64,000 bases of DNA from Diphasiastrum complanatum (taxonomy: Eukaryota > Streptophyta > Lycopodiopsida > Lycopodiales > Lycopodiaceae), in NCBI GenBank assembly GCA_029204225.1, contig CM055097.1, positions 61,972,640-62,036,639 on the forward strand, in the 5' to 3' direction. The position numbers and the translations under genes are program-made. Positions 46,000-58,215 of this stretch are shown one piece after another. The notes below the pieces were generated by a model, which did not search any database, was not told where the DNA came from, and saw only the letters and a program-made list of their open reading frames with translations. How positions within the stretch are numbered: the stretch's first letter is position 1; each line of letters opens with the position of its first letter.

Positions 46000-47290
46000 A
46001 CTAGTTTTAGCATAGACTTTGATAATACTCCAAGTGAAGTCCTATGCTTCATGAACAAGTCTTTTCCCAATGCTTTGGTGAGGATATCAGCTACACATTC
46101 CCTTGAAGACACATGTTGAAGCTCCACCTCCTTTGCAATGACTCGCTCCCTCACAAAATGATATTGTATCTCAATATGCTTGCTCCTAGCATGAAAGATA
46201 GGATTGGATGTCATTCTTTGGGCTGATTGATTGTCACAAAAGATGATTGGGCTCTCTAAGCAAGTGAGGATCCTTGATCATCCTCTTGATCCATACCATC
46301 TCCTTTTTGCAACTCGGCCTCACTAGATGACAATAAGATAGTGGCTTGTTTCTTTGGCATCCATGATATAGCTCCATCACCTATGAAAATACAATAAGCA
46401 CTAATGGATTTCCTATCCATTACATCTCCAGCATAGTCCGAATCTGAAAATCCAAAAAGATTAGGTGATAATCCCTCATACAATATGCCAAAATCTCAAG
46501 TTCCAATGATGTACCTCAAAACTCGCTTTCCTAGCTTCCAATGCTCCTCACTAGGATCTTGCATGAATTGACTCGATCTTCCAACACAATAGCTTAGATC
46601 AGGTCTAGTAATGGTTAGATAGATTAGTGAACCAACTAGCTTCCTATAGAGAGTAATGTCCTCAAAGGATCTTTCATTACCTCTTATAGTTAGCTTTACA
46701 TGAGACTCCATAGGTGAATCAATAGCTTTTGCATCTACCATATTAAATAGAATTAACATACTTCTCTTGACAAATGAAAGTAGATTGAGAAGATCTAATG
46801 ACTTCTATTCCTAAAATGAAATGCAAATGACCAAGATCATGCACCTCAAACTCCTTCTTAAGAGCATTCTTGATATCTTCCACATCTTGATTGTCTCCAC
46901 CACTCAAGATGATATCATCCACATATATTAGCAAGATGGTAACATCATTTCCAGCAAACCTATAATAAAGTGAATGATCATACTCACTCATAGCAAAGCC
47001 TTGAGAGTAAAAAAGTGTTAAGCTTAGCATACCAACTCCTTGGTGCTTGCTTAAGGCCATACAAACTCTTTTGTAGAAGACAAACATGATTTGACTTTGT
47101 TGATGAAATGTAGCTCTCGGGTTGCTCCATGTATACTTCCTCCTCAAGATCACCATTCAAGAATGCATTTGAAATGTCCATTTTTCATAGATCCCATCCA
47201 TAAAGTGTAGCAAGTGAAATGATGACTCGAATGCTTACAATCTTTGCCATGGGTGCAAAGGTCTCATCATAGTCAATTCCTTGTTGTTGA
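46000..47290 (-). pseudogene. Copia C1 reverse transcriptase and RNase H
   Basis: On the - strand RT pieces run from 47290 to 46496, with NAFLNGDLEEEVYMEQPE at about 47165, KSLYGLKQAPRSWY at about 47050 and the catalytic YVDD at about 46925. RNase H (SDSDYAGDVMDRKSISAY and DILTKAL) runs from about 46460 to 46060. Several frame changes separate the pieces. Confidence 0.9.
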
Positions 47291-47295
47291 GCATA

Positions 47296-49037
47296 TCATT
47301 TTGCCACTAATCTTGCCTTGTACTTGTTGATATATCCATCTTGGTTTGTCTTCACCTTGAAGATCCATTTGCATCCAATAGCTTTCTTGTCCTTAGGCAA
47401 CTCCATCAATCTCCATGTTCCATTCTTCATAAGAGCTTGATACTCAAGATTCATTGCTTGGATCCACTCCTCTTCTTTCCTTGCTTGATCTACACTTGTA
47501 GGCTCATCCAAAGAGGTTAGGAAAGCAACATAATTTCCAGAAACTACTTGCTTACCCTTTTGATCATATGTGAGCCTTGAAGGTACTTGTCTTTCTCTTG
47601 ATGTTCTCCTTGGCTTTTGACTTGATGAAGGTCCATCATCACCACCATCCAAAGTAAGATCCTTCTCATCAACATCAAGAATGTTAGATCCATCCACTCT
47701 ACCATCAATCATGCTTGAAGACACCTTTGGAATGTTCCCCTCATAAAAAATGACATCTCTACCAACAATCACTTTGTTAGTAAAAGGAATGTAAACCTTG
47801 TAGGCTTTACTCACCTCACTATATCCAACAAAAATACCTCTTCTTGAAGATGGATCCTCCTTGGCCCTATCATCAAAAGTAATATTGACATAGCATGTGC
47901 ATCCAAAGGTTCTTAGAAAGTTGACACTCGGCCTCCTCTTGAATAGCATCTGAAAAGGTGTCCTTCCATCCAAAATAGCACTCGGCCACCTATTGCACAA
48001 GAAATTGGCACACAACAAAGCTTGATCCCAAAATGGTTTGTCAAGATTAGCACTTAACCTCATAGCTTTAGCACTTTCACATAAAGTCCTATTCTTCCTT
48101 TTAGCCACTCCATTTTGTTGTGAGGTCCTTGATGTTGTATACTCCCTCTTGTTCCCATGCTCATCACAAAAGGCCTTGAACTTGTTAGATATGTACTCAG
48201 CACCATTGTCACCTCTCAAGCACTTGATCTTTGTGGAAAATTGGTTCTCCCTTGCATTCTTGAACTTGACAAAGACATCATACACTTCATCCTTGCTCTT
48301 TAGTAGATAGATCCAACAAAATCTACTAAAACCATCAATGAATGCTACATACATCTTAGCTCCACTATTGCTAATTGTAGTAAATCCATGAATAGCCAGA
48401 TGTACAAGTTGAAAAGGCTTTGTAGATCTAGAAATAGATCTAGTATAAGGTAGTCTACGTGACTTAGACAAAGCACAAGACTCACAAACATGCTTGTCAT
48501 TACTTAAGAAACTTGGAAGACCAATCACAACCTTCTTCCTTGCCATTACCTCCAATGACTTGAAGTTGAGGTGTCCCATCCTTTTGTGCCAAACATCTTG
48601 AATAGAAGTTTACTCCCTTGCAACACATCCAACTTGGTTAGCAATAACACAAGCATCAAGTTTGAACAACTTCCCTTGCCTTTTACCTTTTCCAATCAAG
48701 ACATCCTTCCTTTTGATCAAACAAGCATCTCCATCAAACTCCACCTTGAGGCCCTTACTTAGCATTTGACTCACACTAAGCAAATTCTTGGTAATAGATG
48801 GAATAAACAAGACATCCTCCAAATGAACATTCCTATTTGTAGAGAGAGAAATAGGAATTGTGCCAATCCCTTTGATTGCACACTCACCATCATTGGCCGT
48901 GTAGATCACCCTCTTGTCATCTCCATATGCCAACAAAGAAGTGAAGTACTCTTTGTGAAAGGTCATGTGTGAACTTGCTCCACTATCAATCCACCAAGGA
49001 TCTAGATCTCCATCATTAGCAAGCATACATGAAGACA
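47296..49037 (-). pseudogene. Copia C1 protease and integrase (catalytic Glu replaced by Lys)
   Basis: The protease starts with WWIDSGASSHMTF at about 48990, and the GAG-pre-integrase and integrase follow. The long frame 48579-47296 (427 codons) holds a catalytic D in AFIDGFSRFCW, the second in LRGDNGAEY, and at the exact 35-residue spacing the motif NGVAKRKNR, where Lys stands in place of the catalytic Glu. The DPSSRRGIFVGYSE segment and the RT start WKRQV/KKAIGCKWIFKVK close it. A stop separates protease and integrase near 48605. The remaining length is near full. Confidence 0.92.
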
Positions 49038-49898
49038 TCACAAAAGCATCATCATTTGATCTTGAACATCCAAACCATCCTCATCAAGAGTAAGATTACC
49101 TTGCTTGTCTCCTTGATCTCTCTTCTTCTTGTAGCACTCACTTGCAAAGTGTCCTTTGATGCCACAATAGAAGCACTTGAGCTTTGATCTATCCTTCTTT
49201 TTTCCACTTGAAGAAGCATCCATTTGATCTTGCCCTTTAGACCACTTGCTTTTGGTTTTGCCCTTGAATTTGCCCTTTGTGAACATAGCATCCTCTTGAA
49301 GTGTCGATGTAGATCCACCTCTTGCTTGAAGCCTATATTCCTCATTGATCAAGATCTCTTGAAGATCCATCAAACTTGGAAAAGTGTTTTGAATAGCAAT
49401 ACTTTGAACAATGTTAGCATGAGCATCCAACAAGCTATTAAGAATCACTTGAATAAGCTCTCCTTCCTTAATGCTTTCATCTATGCAAGCTAACTCATCA
49501 TTCAATGCTTTCATTCTCAAAACAAAAGTACTTGGACTTTCTTCATTCTTTTGCAAACAAGAAAAAATTTGCCTTCTTAGAGTCAACACTCTAGAAGTAG
49601 ATTTGGATTCATAAAGCTTCTTCAATGAATTCCAAGCTTCCAAAGATGATGTGCACTTACCAACTTCCATGAGAAGTTCATTGGTAACATTCATCTTTAT
49701 CATGTGTAGAGCCTTTTTGGCCCTCTTGTCATACCTCAATTGATCTTGTTGTGTTGCTGGTCTCTCCTCCAAACCTACAACAATATCCAAAACATCATTC
49801 ATCTCAAGAAGTGACTTCATCCTCACTTTCCACAATGAATAGTTACTTGAGGTAAGCCTATCATTGGCTTCCAACATGACTCCAATTGAGGTTGCCAT
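49038..49898 (-). pseudogene. Copia C1 gag
   Basis: A 286-codon gag frame, open from the first ATG. It contains TSSNYSLWKVRMKSLLEM near its N terminus, the EAWNSLKKLYESKSTSRVLTL core, and a zinc knuckle (C-F-Y-C-x4-H-x4-C) near residue 252. It ends four bases into the protease segment at 49041-49037, so gag and pol are in different frames. It is the best-preserved gag in the window. The leader 49899-50486 precedes it. Confidence 0.9.
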
Positions 49899-50486
49899 GT
49901 AGCAATGACTTGATCTTCTCTTTCAACCTGCTTCAATGCACAAAGCACTCCTTTGAACAACAACAAATGCTTTCAAAAGAAATCACCAAGATTTGAAACT
50001 ATCTCACAAATTCTCTTCTAGCACTTATCCAAGCAAATCAACACATAGAATCATGGAATCTTGATCAACCTATGATCTATCCTCAATCTATTGACTTTTG
50101 CCACTTCCTAATATTGAAACACACTCAAATGAAGTCCAGCAACCTCACTATCTAGAGATCCAATCAAAATTAGGGTTTTGACAAAATCACAAAAAAGTGA
50201 CTATTCCAAATCTACATGCAAATGCTGAAAATTTGATATGCAATCTATAAGCCACCACTTAGGCTGAACCAATGATCCAAAAATCGGCCAAATCTAGTAT
50301 GTGAATTCAAAAACCAGAATTGAACAAGTATATTGATCTATTTAGTGTTTTGATCTACAAAAGATCCAATCTACAAAAGCAAAAAATCCGATTTTGGTGT
50401 AGAATCCTCTCTAGCATGCTCTAGACTTGATATCTTCACCAAATCATTGATAGATCTGATTTCCTCCTTCATAACCTGAAACACAA

Positions 50487-50888
50487 GCTCTGATACCATG
50501 TGAAAGATTTCGGATCCTTAATATCCAATCTACTTGAATGATCTTTGGTTAGAAAGAGAAATATACTACCAATCTCACCAATGTAGAAAAAGCAGCATCT
50601 ACACACAATTTGAGATGCAAACACTAATAGAACTTGACCAAACCTGAATGAAATGATTATGTATTGTTGCTGTCCGTACAAAACCATCACGCTACTATAT
50701 TTCACATGTGTGGATCCAAAAATAACAAATATAGATCATTCTACACATAGAATTGCAAGCAATCACCAAGATAGTGCACCAATGGATATTAGAACCCAAG
50801 AGAACCATGTATAAACATGAAATGAGATAGAGAAGAGAGAGGATCACTCTCTCCACGAGTTACATCCTTTTATAACAGGTCCAAACCA
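50487..50888 (-). mobile_element. 5' LTR of copia C1 element with primer-binding site
   Basis: The primer site TGGTATCAGAGC is at 50498-50487 on the - strand, followed upstream by the LTR end CA at 50499. The LTR can be followed to about 50885, including the TATA-like GTTATAAAAGG at about 50870. The U3 part is missing: sequence beyond 50889 belongs to the L2 LTR. Confidence 0.85.
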
Positions 50889-52268
50889 ATGTAGTGGGTT
50901 TCTTTCCTTGCCCAACCTGAATCCAAGATTTAGTCAATCTAGTATCAAAGAGACGAAGTTAGTTGTTGTGAAAGATTCAACTAGTTTCATCACATTTTGC
51001 AATATTTTCATATTTGGCATATTGAGGCCAAAACTTGCTTTAGACTTAGAGGTTGACTTTTCAAAGTTCATTAGTCTAAATTTCATTTGAATAAACACTT
51101 TTTGAAAGTGTGGGAAAGATAGAATGCGAGTTTGAGTAGATTCAATTTGAATAAGTTGGGTACATTGAATCTAGACCCAAAATTAGTAGGGTTAGCATTT
51201 TGGTGGGAAAGCCAAGTGGCCAAATAGGATTTGGACCTGTTATAAAAGGATGTAACTCGTGGAGAGAGTGATCTTCTCTCTTCTCTTTTTCATTTCATAT
51301 TTATACATGGTTCTCTTGGGTTCTACTATCCATTGGTGCACTATCTTGGTGATTGCTTGCAATTCTATGTGTAGAATGATCTATATTTGCTATTTTTGGA
51401 ACCACACGTGTGAAATACAGTAGCTTGCTGGTTTTGTACAGACAGCAATAGTACATAATCATTTCATTCAAGTTTGATCAAGTTCTATTAGTGTTTGCAT
51501 CTCAAATTGTGTGTAGATGCTGATTTTTCTACATTGGTGAGATTGGTAGTGTATTTCTCTTTCTAACCAAAGATCATTCAAGTAGATTGGATCTTAAGGA
51601 TCTGCTATCTTTCATAGTTGTCACGCGTAGGTTCATTCCCATGAGAGCGATAGTATAGTTCAGATTTCAATCATGAATGGAGGATTCACATCTAACTCTA
51701 ACATCCATTAACCCTACAATCCATTAACACTACAATCCACAACAAAGATAGCTTACCCTTTCTCTCTCTACCTTTCTCTCTCATAAAAAGTAGAATAACA
51801 CACAATTCCAATAACATTCAGATCCAACAATCAACAAAAATCAAAGGAAGCATGAGAGATAGAGGAAAAGTGATAGAGAGCAAGGACATTCATCAATCAA
51901 TTCCTGAAGAAAACCAATCTGCTTTATTGAAATGAGGTAATGAACATGAGAAGCAACTCAAGTGGTCCCTTTTTAAAGTAGAGAGGAGGACCCTGGCCTC
52001 TGAATCCTATTGGTCCATTTTTTCCTCTCTAATTATTCAAATTTAAAAAAGAGCGAGAACCATCCAAACCCAACTATATTCATTAACTTGACATTTAGGC
52101 CCTGCGACATTAAAAGTCCCGCAAAAGGTCTAAAGTGTTTTTATTGACTTTCTAATTAATCAAATCTCTATGTGATCATCGGGTTGGGCTTATACACGCA
52201 GGGTGCCAAATCCCTCTCACTGATCAACTAGGGTTAGGGTTGTCTTGGGATCCACAAACCCTCCAACA
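50889..52268 (-). mobile_element. 3' LTR of element L2, carrying a nested copia LTR
   Basis: The L2 LTR starts TGTTGGAGGG at 52268 on the - strand and continues to 51615, is interrupted by a copia LTR (50967-51614), then resumes from 50966 to about 50889. The polypurine tract (TTTTGGTGGGGGATAC) at 52269-52285 lies directly upstream, so this is a 3' LTR. The partner copy is at 12539-13310. L2 itself lies in the U3 of the C1 element. Confidence 0.8.
50967..51614 (+). mobile_element. Solo copia C1 LTR nested in L2
   Basis: A 648-bp LTR from TGTGAAAG to TCTTTCA. It has the TATA-like word gttataaaagg near 51238 and ends like the LTRs at 13717 and 55730. It is flanked by the direct repeat tagttgt (50960-50966 and 51615-51621), the sign of insertion followed by loss of the interior. 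A seven-base repeat is longer than the usual five. Confidence 0.88.
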
Positions 52269-52285
52269 GTATCCCCCACCAAAAC

Positions 52286-55260
52286 TGGTGGCGGTCCCGC
52301 GACACCTGCGAGATGCAATTATTGGGGACTTTTATTGGCTTCACATCGAATCTTAATTAAATGGTACTGCACCTTCTCCATAAAGTCGAGGCGTTCAGTA
52401 TTAAAATCTAAATTGTGCGGTAGAAAACAATGATGGGCTCTGACAATCCACTTTTAGGTTGCCCATAACGTGAAGCGTGATTCCCAAGAGCCTCCCATCA
52501 TTGCTGCACGAAAGTATAAATGAGCAACCGGCAGTTGATCTTTGATATTCTCTAAGGCCATCGGCTTATTTGGATCGAATGCCAGAGGAGGGAGGCAATC
52601 GTCCCATCTGGTTGCCACTGACACCAACAGAGTTAGATCTTTTGCAAATAATGCCGATTGTCACACCGTTGGATCTGGAGAGTCGACAGACTCTCTCTGG
52701 TATGCTTGCAAAGCCCGGTGGAAGTCCACTGAAATTGTCCAGCTGTAGGGCTAATGGATGGTTGGCCAATTGGATGTATGGATGGTGATTTTGTCCGTAG
52801 CCAATCCCAAATTTTTCCATTAATTCCTTCTCGGCATTGGCACATAGTAAGGATCGACCCGCAATTGGTGAGGGCTGGCGACGTAACTCCTGATTGATTT
52901 TGGAGTTTTCTCAAAAACGGTAATTCTCCATGCCAGCTACTCTCCCAATGCAGGTATTTTGTCCAACTCTTTGTCGTCCTCTATCTCGGAGGTCTTAAAC
53001 TTCAGAACCCAACCCCCACGCAAGGACTCATGCGGATGTTGCGATAAGAAGCTCTTGATCTGGTCCTCGATGCTGATGGGCCTTTTGAATAGAGGTGTGG
53101 TCCTTGATGAGGATGGACCCGCTTGCACTGCCGATAAAATTGGCGGTTGTTCTTCTATATTTAGAGCTCCCCCTTGGTCCGCCCGAATCTAGCCCTATAT
53201 CCATTGGTACATCTTCTTGACGCGTACGGGAGAATTGCGGCATGATCGGTATGGAGATTTGTGGTTTGGCTTCCAACACTTGAGCGGCTACTTTTTCATA
53301 GGCACTGATGGTTTCTCTAGCCTTGGCCAACTCAATTGAAGCTGCTCCTTTGAACCTATCAAAGCGGCCTTGGAATCCCTGAAGGGCCACTTTGTATGTT
53401 TCCACTTTCTTGAACAAATACGCGATCTTCGTCGGTGTGACCAAATGATCTGGTATTTGCGTCTGAAGATACGCATCACGCTCAAGGGTAGTCACATTCA
53501 ATTCACCTTGAAGATGCATGCGATCCTGCTCTGCCATCTACAATTGACCCTTCAGTAGTTGCACCTGTTATTTTGTATCCTACACAGTCTTATCCACCTG
53601 ATCCAGTGCGGTTGACCTGGCATTTTGCAGGAAACTGACATATCATTCAAGGCGATCAGCATGTTGCTATGTCAACTTCTTTTCAGCTTCAGATTTGTTT
53701 TCATACTGCTTGGCAATTTTTAACTCTTGATCCAGCTGGACAATCTTCTAGCTGATCAGAGTGTTTTTTGATCCCATATCTGAAATTATCTGCTCCATTT
53801 CTTTTTTCTTGTCAAGCATAGACTGGATCACTTGCGCAAGGCTTGAGACCAAATCAAAAGCATCACCAAAATATATCGTCGTGGAGGTGGCAGCAGTAGG
53901 AGGACCTGATGATACTATCCTTGGTTGCCGTGGAATAGGTGCCAATACTTCTTCTTCTTCAAAAATATCTTCTTCCTCAAAACCCTCAGGCACGGTGGCG
54001 TCGAACTGCTTCGGTGATTTCACAGCGTGGTCGACCCGAAGTGCGACTGGGCTACCCTCAGTTTGAGGTTGTTGGCTTGAATCTTCAACACCGACAGTAG
54101 TGTCATGGATTTGTTTGAATCCTCTTCCAGGGGATTGGAGTTCAAAGGGCGCAGGGCTCTGGGGCATTTCAAAAATTTCGGCGGCCCCAAGGGGGTCGGA
54201 ATCATTGAACATATCCATGAAAAACTGCATGTTTGGTGAAGTAGCTTCGGTGTGCAGGGGTGAGGCGGCCTCGGCAACTGTGATGGAAATGGTAGCCCCA
54301 ATGGTCACAGACTGTCCTTGTGTGGAAGCAGAGACGAGCGAAGCATCAAAGACGGGGGGAATCGGAAGTTTAGTGCGAACAACAACAGGGGGTGGAAGCG
54401 CAGTTGATGATGTATGCCTAGTGCAACGTCATGACGCGGAAGGTGAGTCAAGAATGACGATCTCGTTGCGTGGATGACATTGACTATGGGAACTCGAGAC
54501 CTGGTGGGATGACTCAACCGGTGCTTCTTCATAGACTGAAAGCACAGAATCCAGGTGGAAACCATGGATTTTATTTTCTAGGTGAGAGGCAGTTATAAGA
54601 GACAACAAAGAGCCAGCAGCGAACTGCTGCTTAGTATTGCTCTTAATAGCTCGTTTGAGCTCACCAAAAACAGTCTTGAACCAATTATATGGTTCAAGAG
54701 GGGGTTTGGCCAACTTGGTATAGGACTCAACTATCCTATGGAGGATTTGTGAAGTGATGCGATTGTTCTTGAGGTTCTCAACCATCAATAAGTTGTTCAG
54801 TAGCTGGGCAACAGCGTGGATGGATGCTTAGTGATGGCATCAAGGAGGTATTCGTCATTGGTCCTGTGCAAATCATTGGTGAGGTCAATGTATGGCTTTA
54901 TGGCTTGTTTGGCTTGCTTGTGATTGGGTGAGGCCTGTGTACCGGACATTATACCTATGGCTGCAAGGGCAGCCTCAGTGATGCGCACCTTGTGTGTGGC
55001 TCCCTAAAAAGTGATATAAAATTTGGATTTCTCTTCCTTCCACGTACTGAAGGCAAGAGTGATGAAATCCATGTTGATTCTACTAGAAAACGCTTTCTCA
55101 TTAATACCCATTGCAATGAACAGAGGCTCCGCAAGGGTCATCCACTGAGTGACCATGCTTGTGCTAGGAAGTATCATGATGTCCATTGCAGATGGGACAT
55201 CACAATGGATAGTATAACGCGGAGAATGGGAAGTATCAGTAGAAGACATGATGATCAACA
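52286..55260 (-). mobile_element. Interior of LTR element L2 with unfamiliar coding capacity
   Basis: Between its 3' LTR and 55261 the element has open - strand segments, read in order: 55261-55004, 54988-54797, 54788-54429, 54308-53748, 53537-53028 and about 52914-52560. These encode an acidic or mixed protein; the part at 53537-53028 is K/E/A-rich and looks coiled-coil. I see no zinc knuckle, DSG protease, YVDD RT or DDE integrase in any frame. Frameshifts and stops separate the pieces. It may be a non-autonomous LTR element with a gag-like or captured reading frame. I do not recognise the protein. Confidence 0.55.
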
Positions 55261-55324
55261 ATGAAACGTAAGACGCGCGAAAGTATATCAGCAGTTCAGG
55301 AAGTTTGGAAGGCGGGAGAACACG

Positions 55325-55325
<1 letters not shown>

Positions 55326-55404
<79 letters not shown>
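55326..55404 (+). repeat. (CA)27 then (TA)13 compound microsatellite
   Basis: CA dinucleotides from 55326 to 55379 pass into TA to 55404. It lies directly before the copia LTR tail ctcatttcatgctt, the same place as the TC run at 13337-13412. Confidence 0.96.
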
Positions 55405-55742
55405 CTCATTTCATGCTTATACGTGAGTTCTCTTGGGTTCATCTATCCATTGGTGCACTATAGTGATGATATCTTGCAATCTTGTGTGTAGAATGCTTAT
55501 ATTTGTTGTGATTCAGATCCAACGTGTGAAATATAGTACTTCACTATTTTTATACGGATAGAAACCTCATTATTTCATATTGTTCATGTTTGATCAATAT
55601 CTTGTTGAGTTTGCATCTCTTTCATTAAGTAGATGTTGATTTTCCGGATTGCCAATGGTACTAATTGTGTTATCATTCATAACCAAAGATCAAATTAGGT
55701 TGGCTCTTAATGATTCATATAATCTTCACATGGTATCAGAGC
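55405..55742 (+). mobile_element. 5' LTR tail of a copia C1 element with primer-binding site
   Basis: R-U5-like LTR sequence ends with ATCTTCACA at 55730. The primer site tggtatcagagc is at 55731-55742. The U3 portion is absent and is replaced by the microsatellite and L2. The leader 55743-56287 follows. Confidence 0.85.
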
Positions 55743-56287
55743 TTGTGTTGCAGGTTATGGAAGGATCAACCATATTTAGCAAAATTTGGAGGAGTTACCA
55801 ATTCTAGAGTGTGCTAGATTGATTTCTACTCAAAAATCAAGCATTTTGCATGTGTAGAATTGATCTTTTGTAGGTCAAAACTCAATTTAGGTTCATGAAC
55901 TTGAAGTAGGCCAATTTCACACATGCCTTATTGGATTTGGCTTATTTTAATTGTATTAGGATAGCTTCATTGGGGGCTACAAGATTTTATATCAAGTTTG
56001 TGGCAATTGCATGTAGAATTTGGAATATTCAATTTTTGTGATTTTGTCGAAACCCTATTTTTTATTGGATCTCTAGTGTATTTCAATCTTAGTAAGTGGC
56101 AAGATTCATTAGATTGTGGGTAGATCATAGGTTGATCAAGATTTCTTCATTCTATGTGTTGATTTGTGCTAGAAGAGATTGAGAGGTTCCATATCTTTGT
56201 AATTTCTTTTTGGAAACATTTGTTGTTATTCAAAAGAGTGCTTTGTGCATTGGAACGGGTTGAAAGAGAAGATCAGGTCACTTCAAC

Positions 56288-57090
56288 ATGGCTACAATTG
56301 AAAGATTTATGTTGGAGAGCAATGATAGGCCTACCTCATCCAACTACTCTACACGGAAGGTGAAAATGGAATCACTTCTTGAGATGCATGAGTTGATGGA
56401 CATTGTTGTAGGTGTGGAGGAAAGACCATGGCACAAAAATATCAATGGAGATATGACAAGAGAGCTAAAAGAGCTCTACACATGATCAAGATGAATGTTA
56501 CCAATGAGTTACTCAAGGATATTGGTAAGTGCATATCATCTTTGGAGTCTTGGGAAGCTTTGAAGAAGCTTTATGAATCCAAGTGTACATCTAGAGTATT
56601 GACTCTAAGAAGACAAATCTTTCAAAGCTTACAAAAGAAAGAAGAGGGTCCTAATACTCTTATTTTGAGAGTGAAGGCTTTGAATGATGAGTTAGCTTAC
56701 ATTGATGAGAGCTTTAAGGAAGGAGAGCTTGTTCAAGTTATTCTTAATGGTTTGTTGGATGCTCATGCCAAAGCCTTGCTATTCAAAGAACTTTGCCAAG
56801 TTTGGTGGATCTTCAAGAGATCTTGATCAATGAGGAATATAGGCTTCAAGCAAGAGGTGGATCTACATCAACATCTCAAGAAGGTGAGGAGGCCATGTTC
56901 ATCAAAGGCAAATTCAAGGGCAAAGGTAAGGGCAAGTGGCCTATAGGACAAGATCAATACGAGACTTCTTCTTTTGGTAAGAAGAAAGAGTGATTCTATT
57001 GTGGCATCAAGGGGCATTTTGCTAGTGATTGCTACAAAAAGAAGAGAGATCAAGTAGACAAGCAAGGTAATCTAACTCTTAATGAGGATG
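56288..57090 (+). pseudogene. Copia C1 gag with frameshifts
   Basis: The gag starts MATIERFMLESNDRPTSSNY at 56288. The frame moves near 56430 (MTREL versus KYQWRYDKRAKRALHMIK) and again near 56775 and 56835. The zinc knuckle (FYCGIKGHFASDCYKKK) is at about 56993-57043, after an in-frame stop at 56991 in place of the usual K-x-K-C start. Confidence 0.88.
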
Positions 57091-57149
57091 GTGTATGCTT
57101 GTATGATCAAAAGGAAGGATGTCTTGATTGCAAAAGGTAAAAGCCAAGG

Positions 57150-57622
57150 AAAGGATCAAGAGGGAGTACACAACTCCAAGGACACCACTACAAAATGGAG
57201 TGGCCAAGAGGAAGAATAGGATTTTATGTGAAGGTGCCAAAGCCATGAGGTTAAGTGCTAATCTTTCATAACCCTTTTGGGATCAAGCCTTATTGTGTGC
57301 TAACTTTCTATGCAATAGGTGGCCGAGTAATATATTGGATGGAAAAACACCTTTTGAGATGTTATTCAAGAGGAGGCCGAAGGTCAAGTTTTTTAGAACT
57401 TTTGGATGCACTTGCTATGTCAATATAACTCTTGATGATAGGAAAAATGAGGATCCATCTTCAAGGAAAGGTATATTTGTTGGATATAGTGAGGTGAGTA
57501 AAGTCTATAAGGTTTACATTCCTACTACTAATAAGGTGATTATTGGTAGAGATGTCATTTTTTATGAGCGGAACATTCCAAAGGTGTCTTCAAGTAATGA
57601 TGTTGTGGATTGTTTAAGGTAA
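57150..57622 (+). pseudogene. Copia C1 integrase C-terminal part, internally deleted
   Basis: A large internal deletion joins post-gag sequence (57080-57140) to the integrase. It retains LQNGVAKRKNRILCEG near 57190-57240 (Lys again in place of the catalytic Glu), then LCANFLCNRWPSNILDGKTPFEML and RKGIFVGYSEVSK. It stops at 57622. Protease, the two catalytic Asp and all of RT are gone. Confidence 0.88.
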
Positions 57623-57634
57623 AGGAAGGAAAAA

Positions 57635-58215
57635 TGTGAAGGTCCGAAAATATGAAGTCGGCCTTCGGTTTTTTAGGATGCTCATTACTTGAACGATTTG
57701 TTTAAGACTGAGCATAAAAAATCTAACACTCCCCCTTAATGTGGATCCTGAAAAACTTTGAACTTCAGATTTAACGTATTGTTAAATCTGAGATGTTTCT
57801 CCTTTGATAGAACTTTTGTGAAGTAATATGCTACCATGTAGTTTGTTCTGCAGAAGATCAATTCTACTTTCTTACTGTGCACTTTCTCTCTAAGATAATG
57901 ATACCTGATTTCTATATGTTTGCTTCAAGAGTGAAATCTTGGATTGAGAAAAAGTGTTATTTTGCTTTTATTGTCATAATAGATTGTTGTAAGAAGTGCT
58001 TATGTAAGATTTAGGTCTACAAGCAGTTGCCTGAGCCAGGTCGCCTCTTTGGTTGCATTTGTGACAGCTATGTATTTGGATTCCGTTGATGATAATGCAA
58101 CTGAGGTCTGCTTCTGGCTATTTCATGAGATTGGGCCTTGGTTGTATAAAAATTCAAATCCAAAAGTTGATTTTCTGGTGTTGACATCTCCTCCCCAATC
58201 CGCATCTATGTAGGC
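57635..58215 (-). pseudogene. Copia RNase H end, polypurine tract and LTR remnant
   Basis: On the - strand from 58215 the sequence reads ILEAYIDADWGGD, then TSVALSSTESKYIAVTNATKEATWLRQLL and HIEIRYHYLREKV, a copia RNase H with three or more in-frame stops. After the stop near 57740 comes a purine tract (TTAAGGGGGAG) and then TGTTAGATTTTTTATGC at 57728, an LTR start. The LTR-like remnant ends at 57635 (CACA), 94 bp, probably truncated. Nothing clear is seen between 58220 and 58950. Confidence 0.8.

Noticed and set aside
57635-57728. Complete 94-bp LTR (TRIM-type)
   Set aside because: The TG...CA ends are suggestive, but the neighbouring RNase H belongs to an ordinary copia element whose LTR should be longer, so it is more likely truncated.
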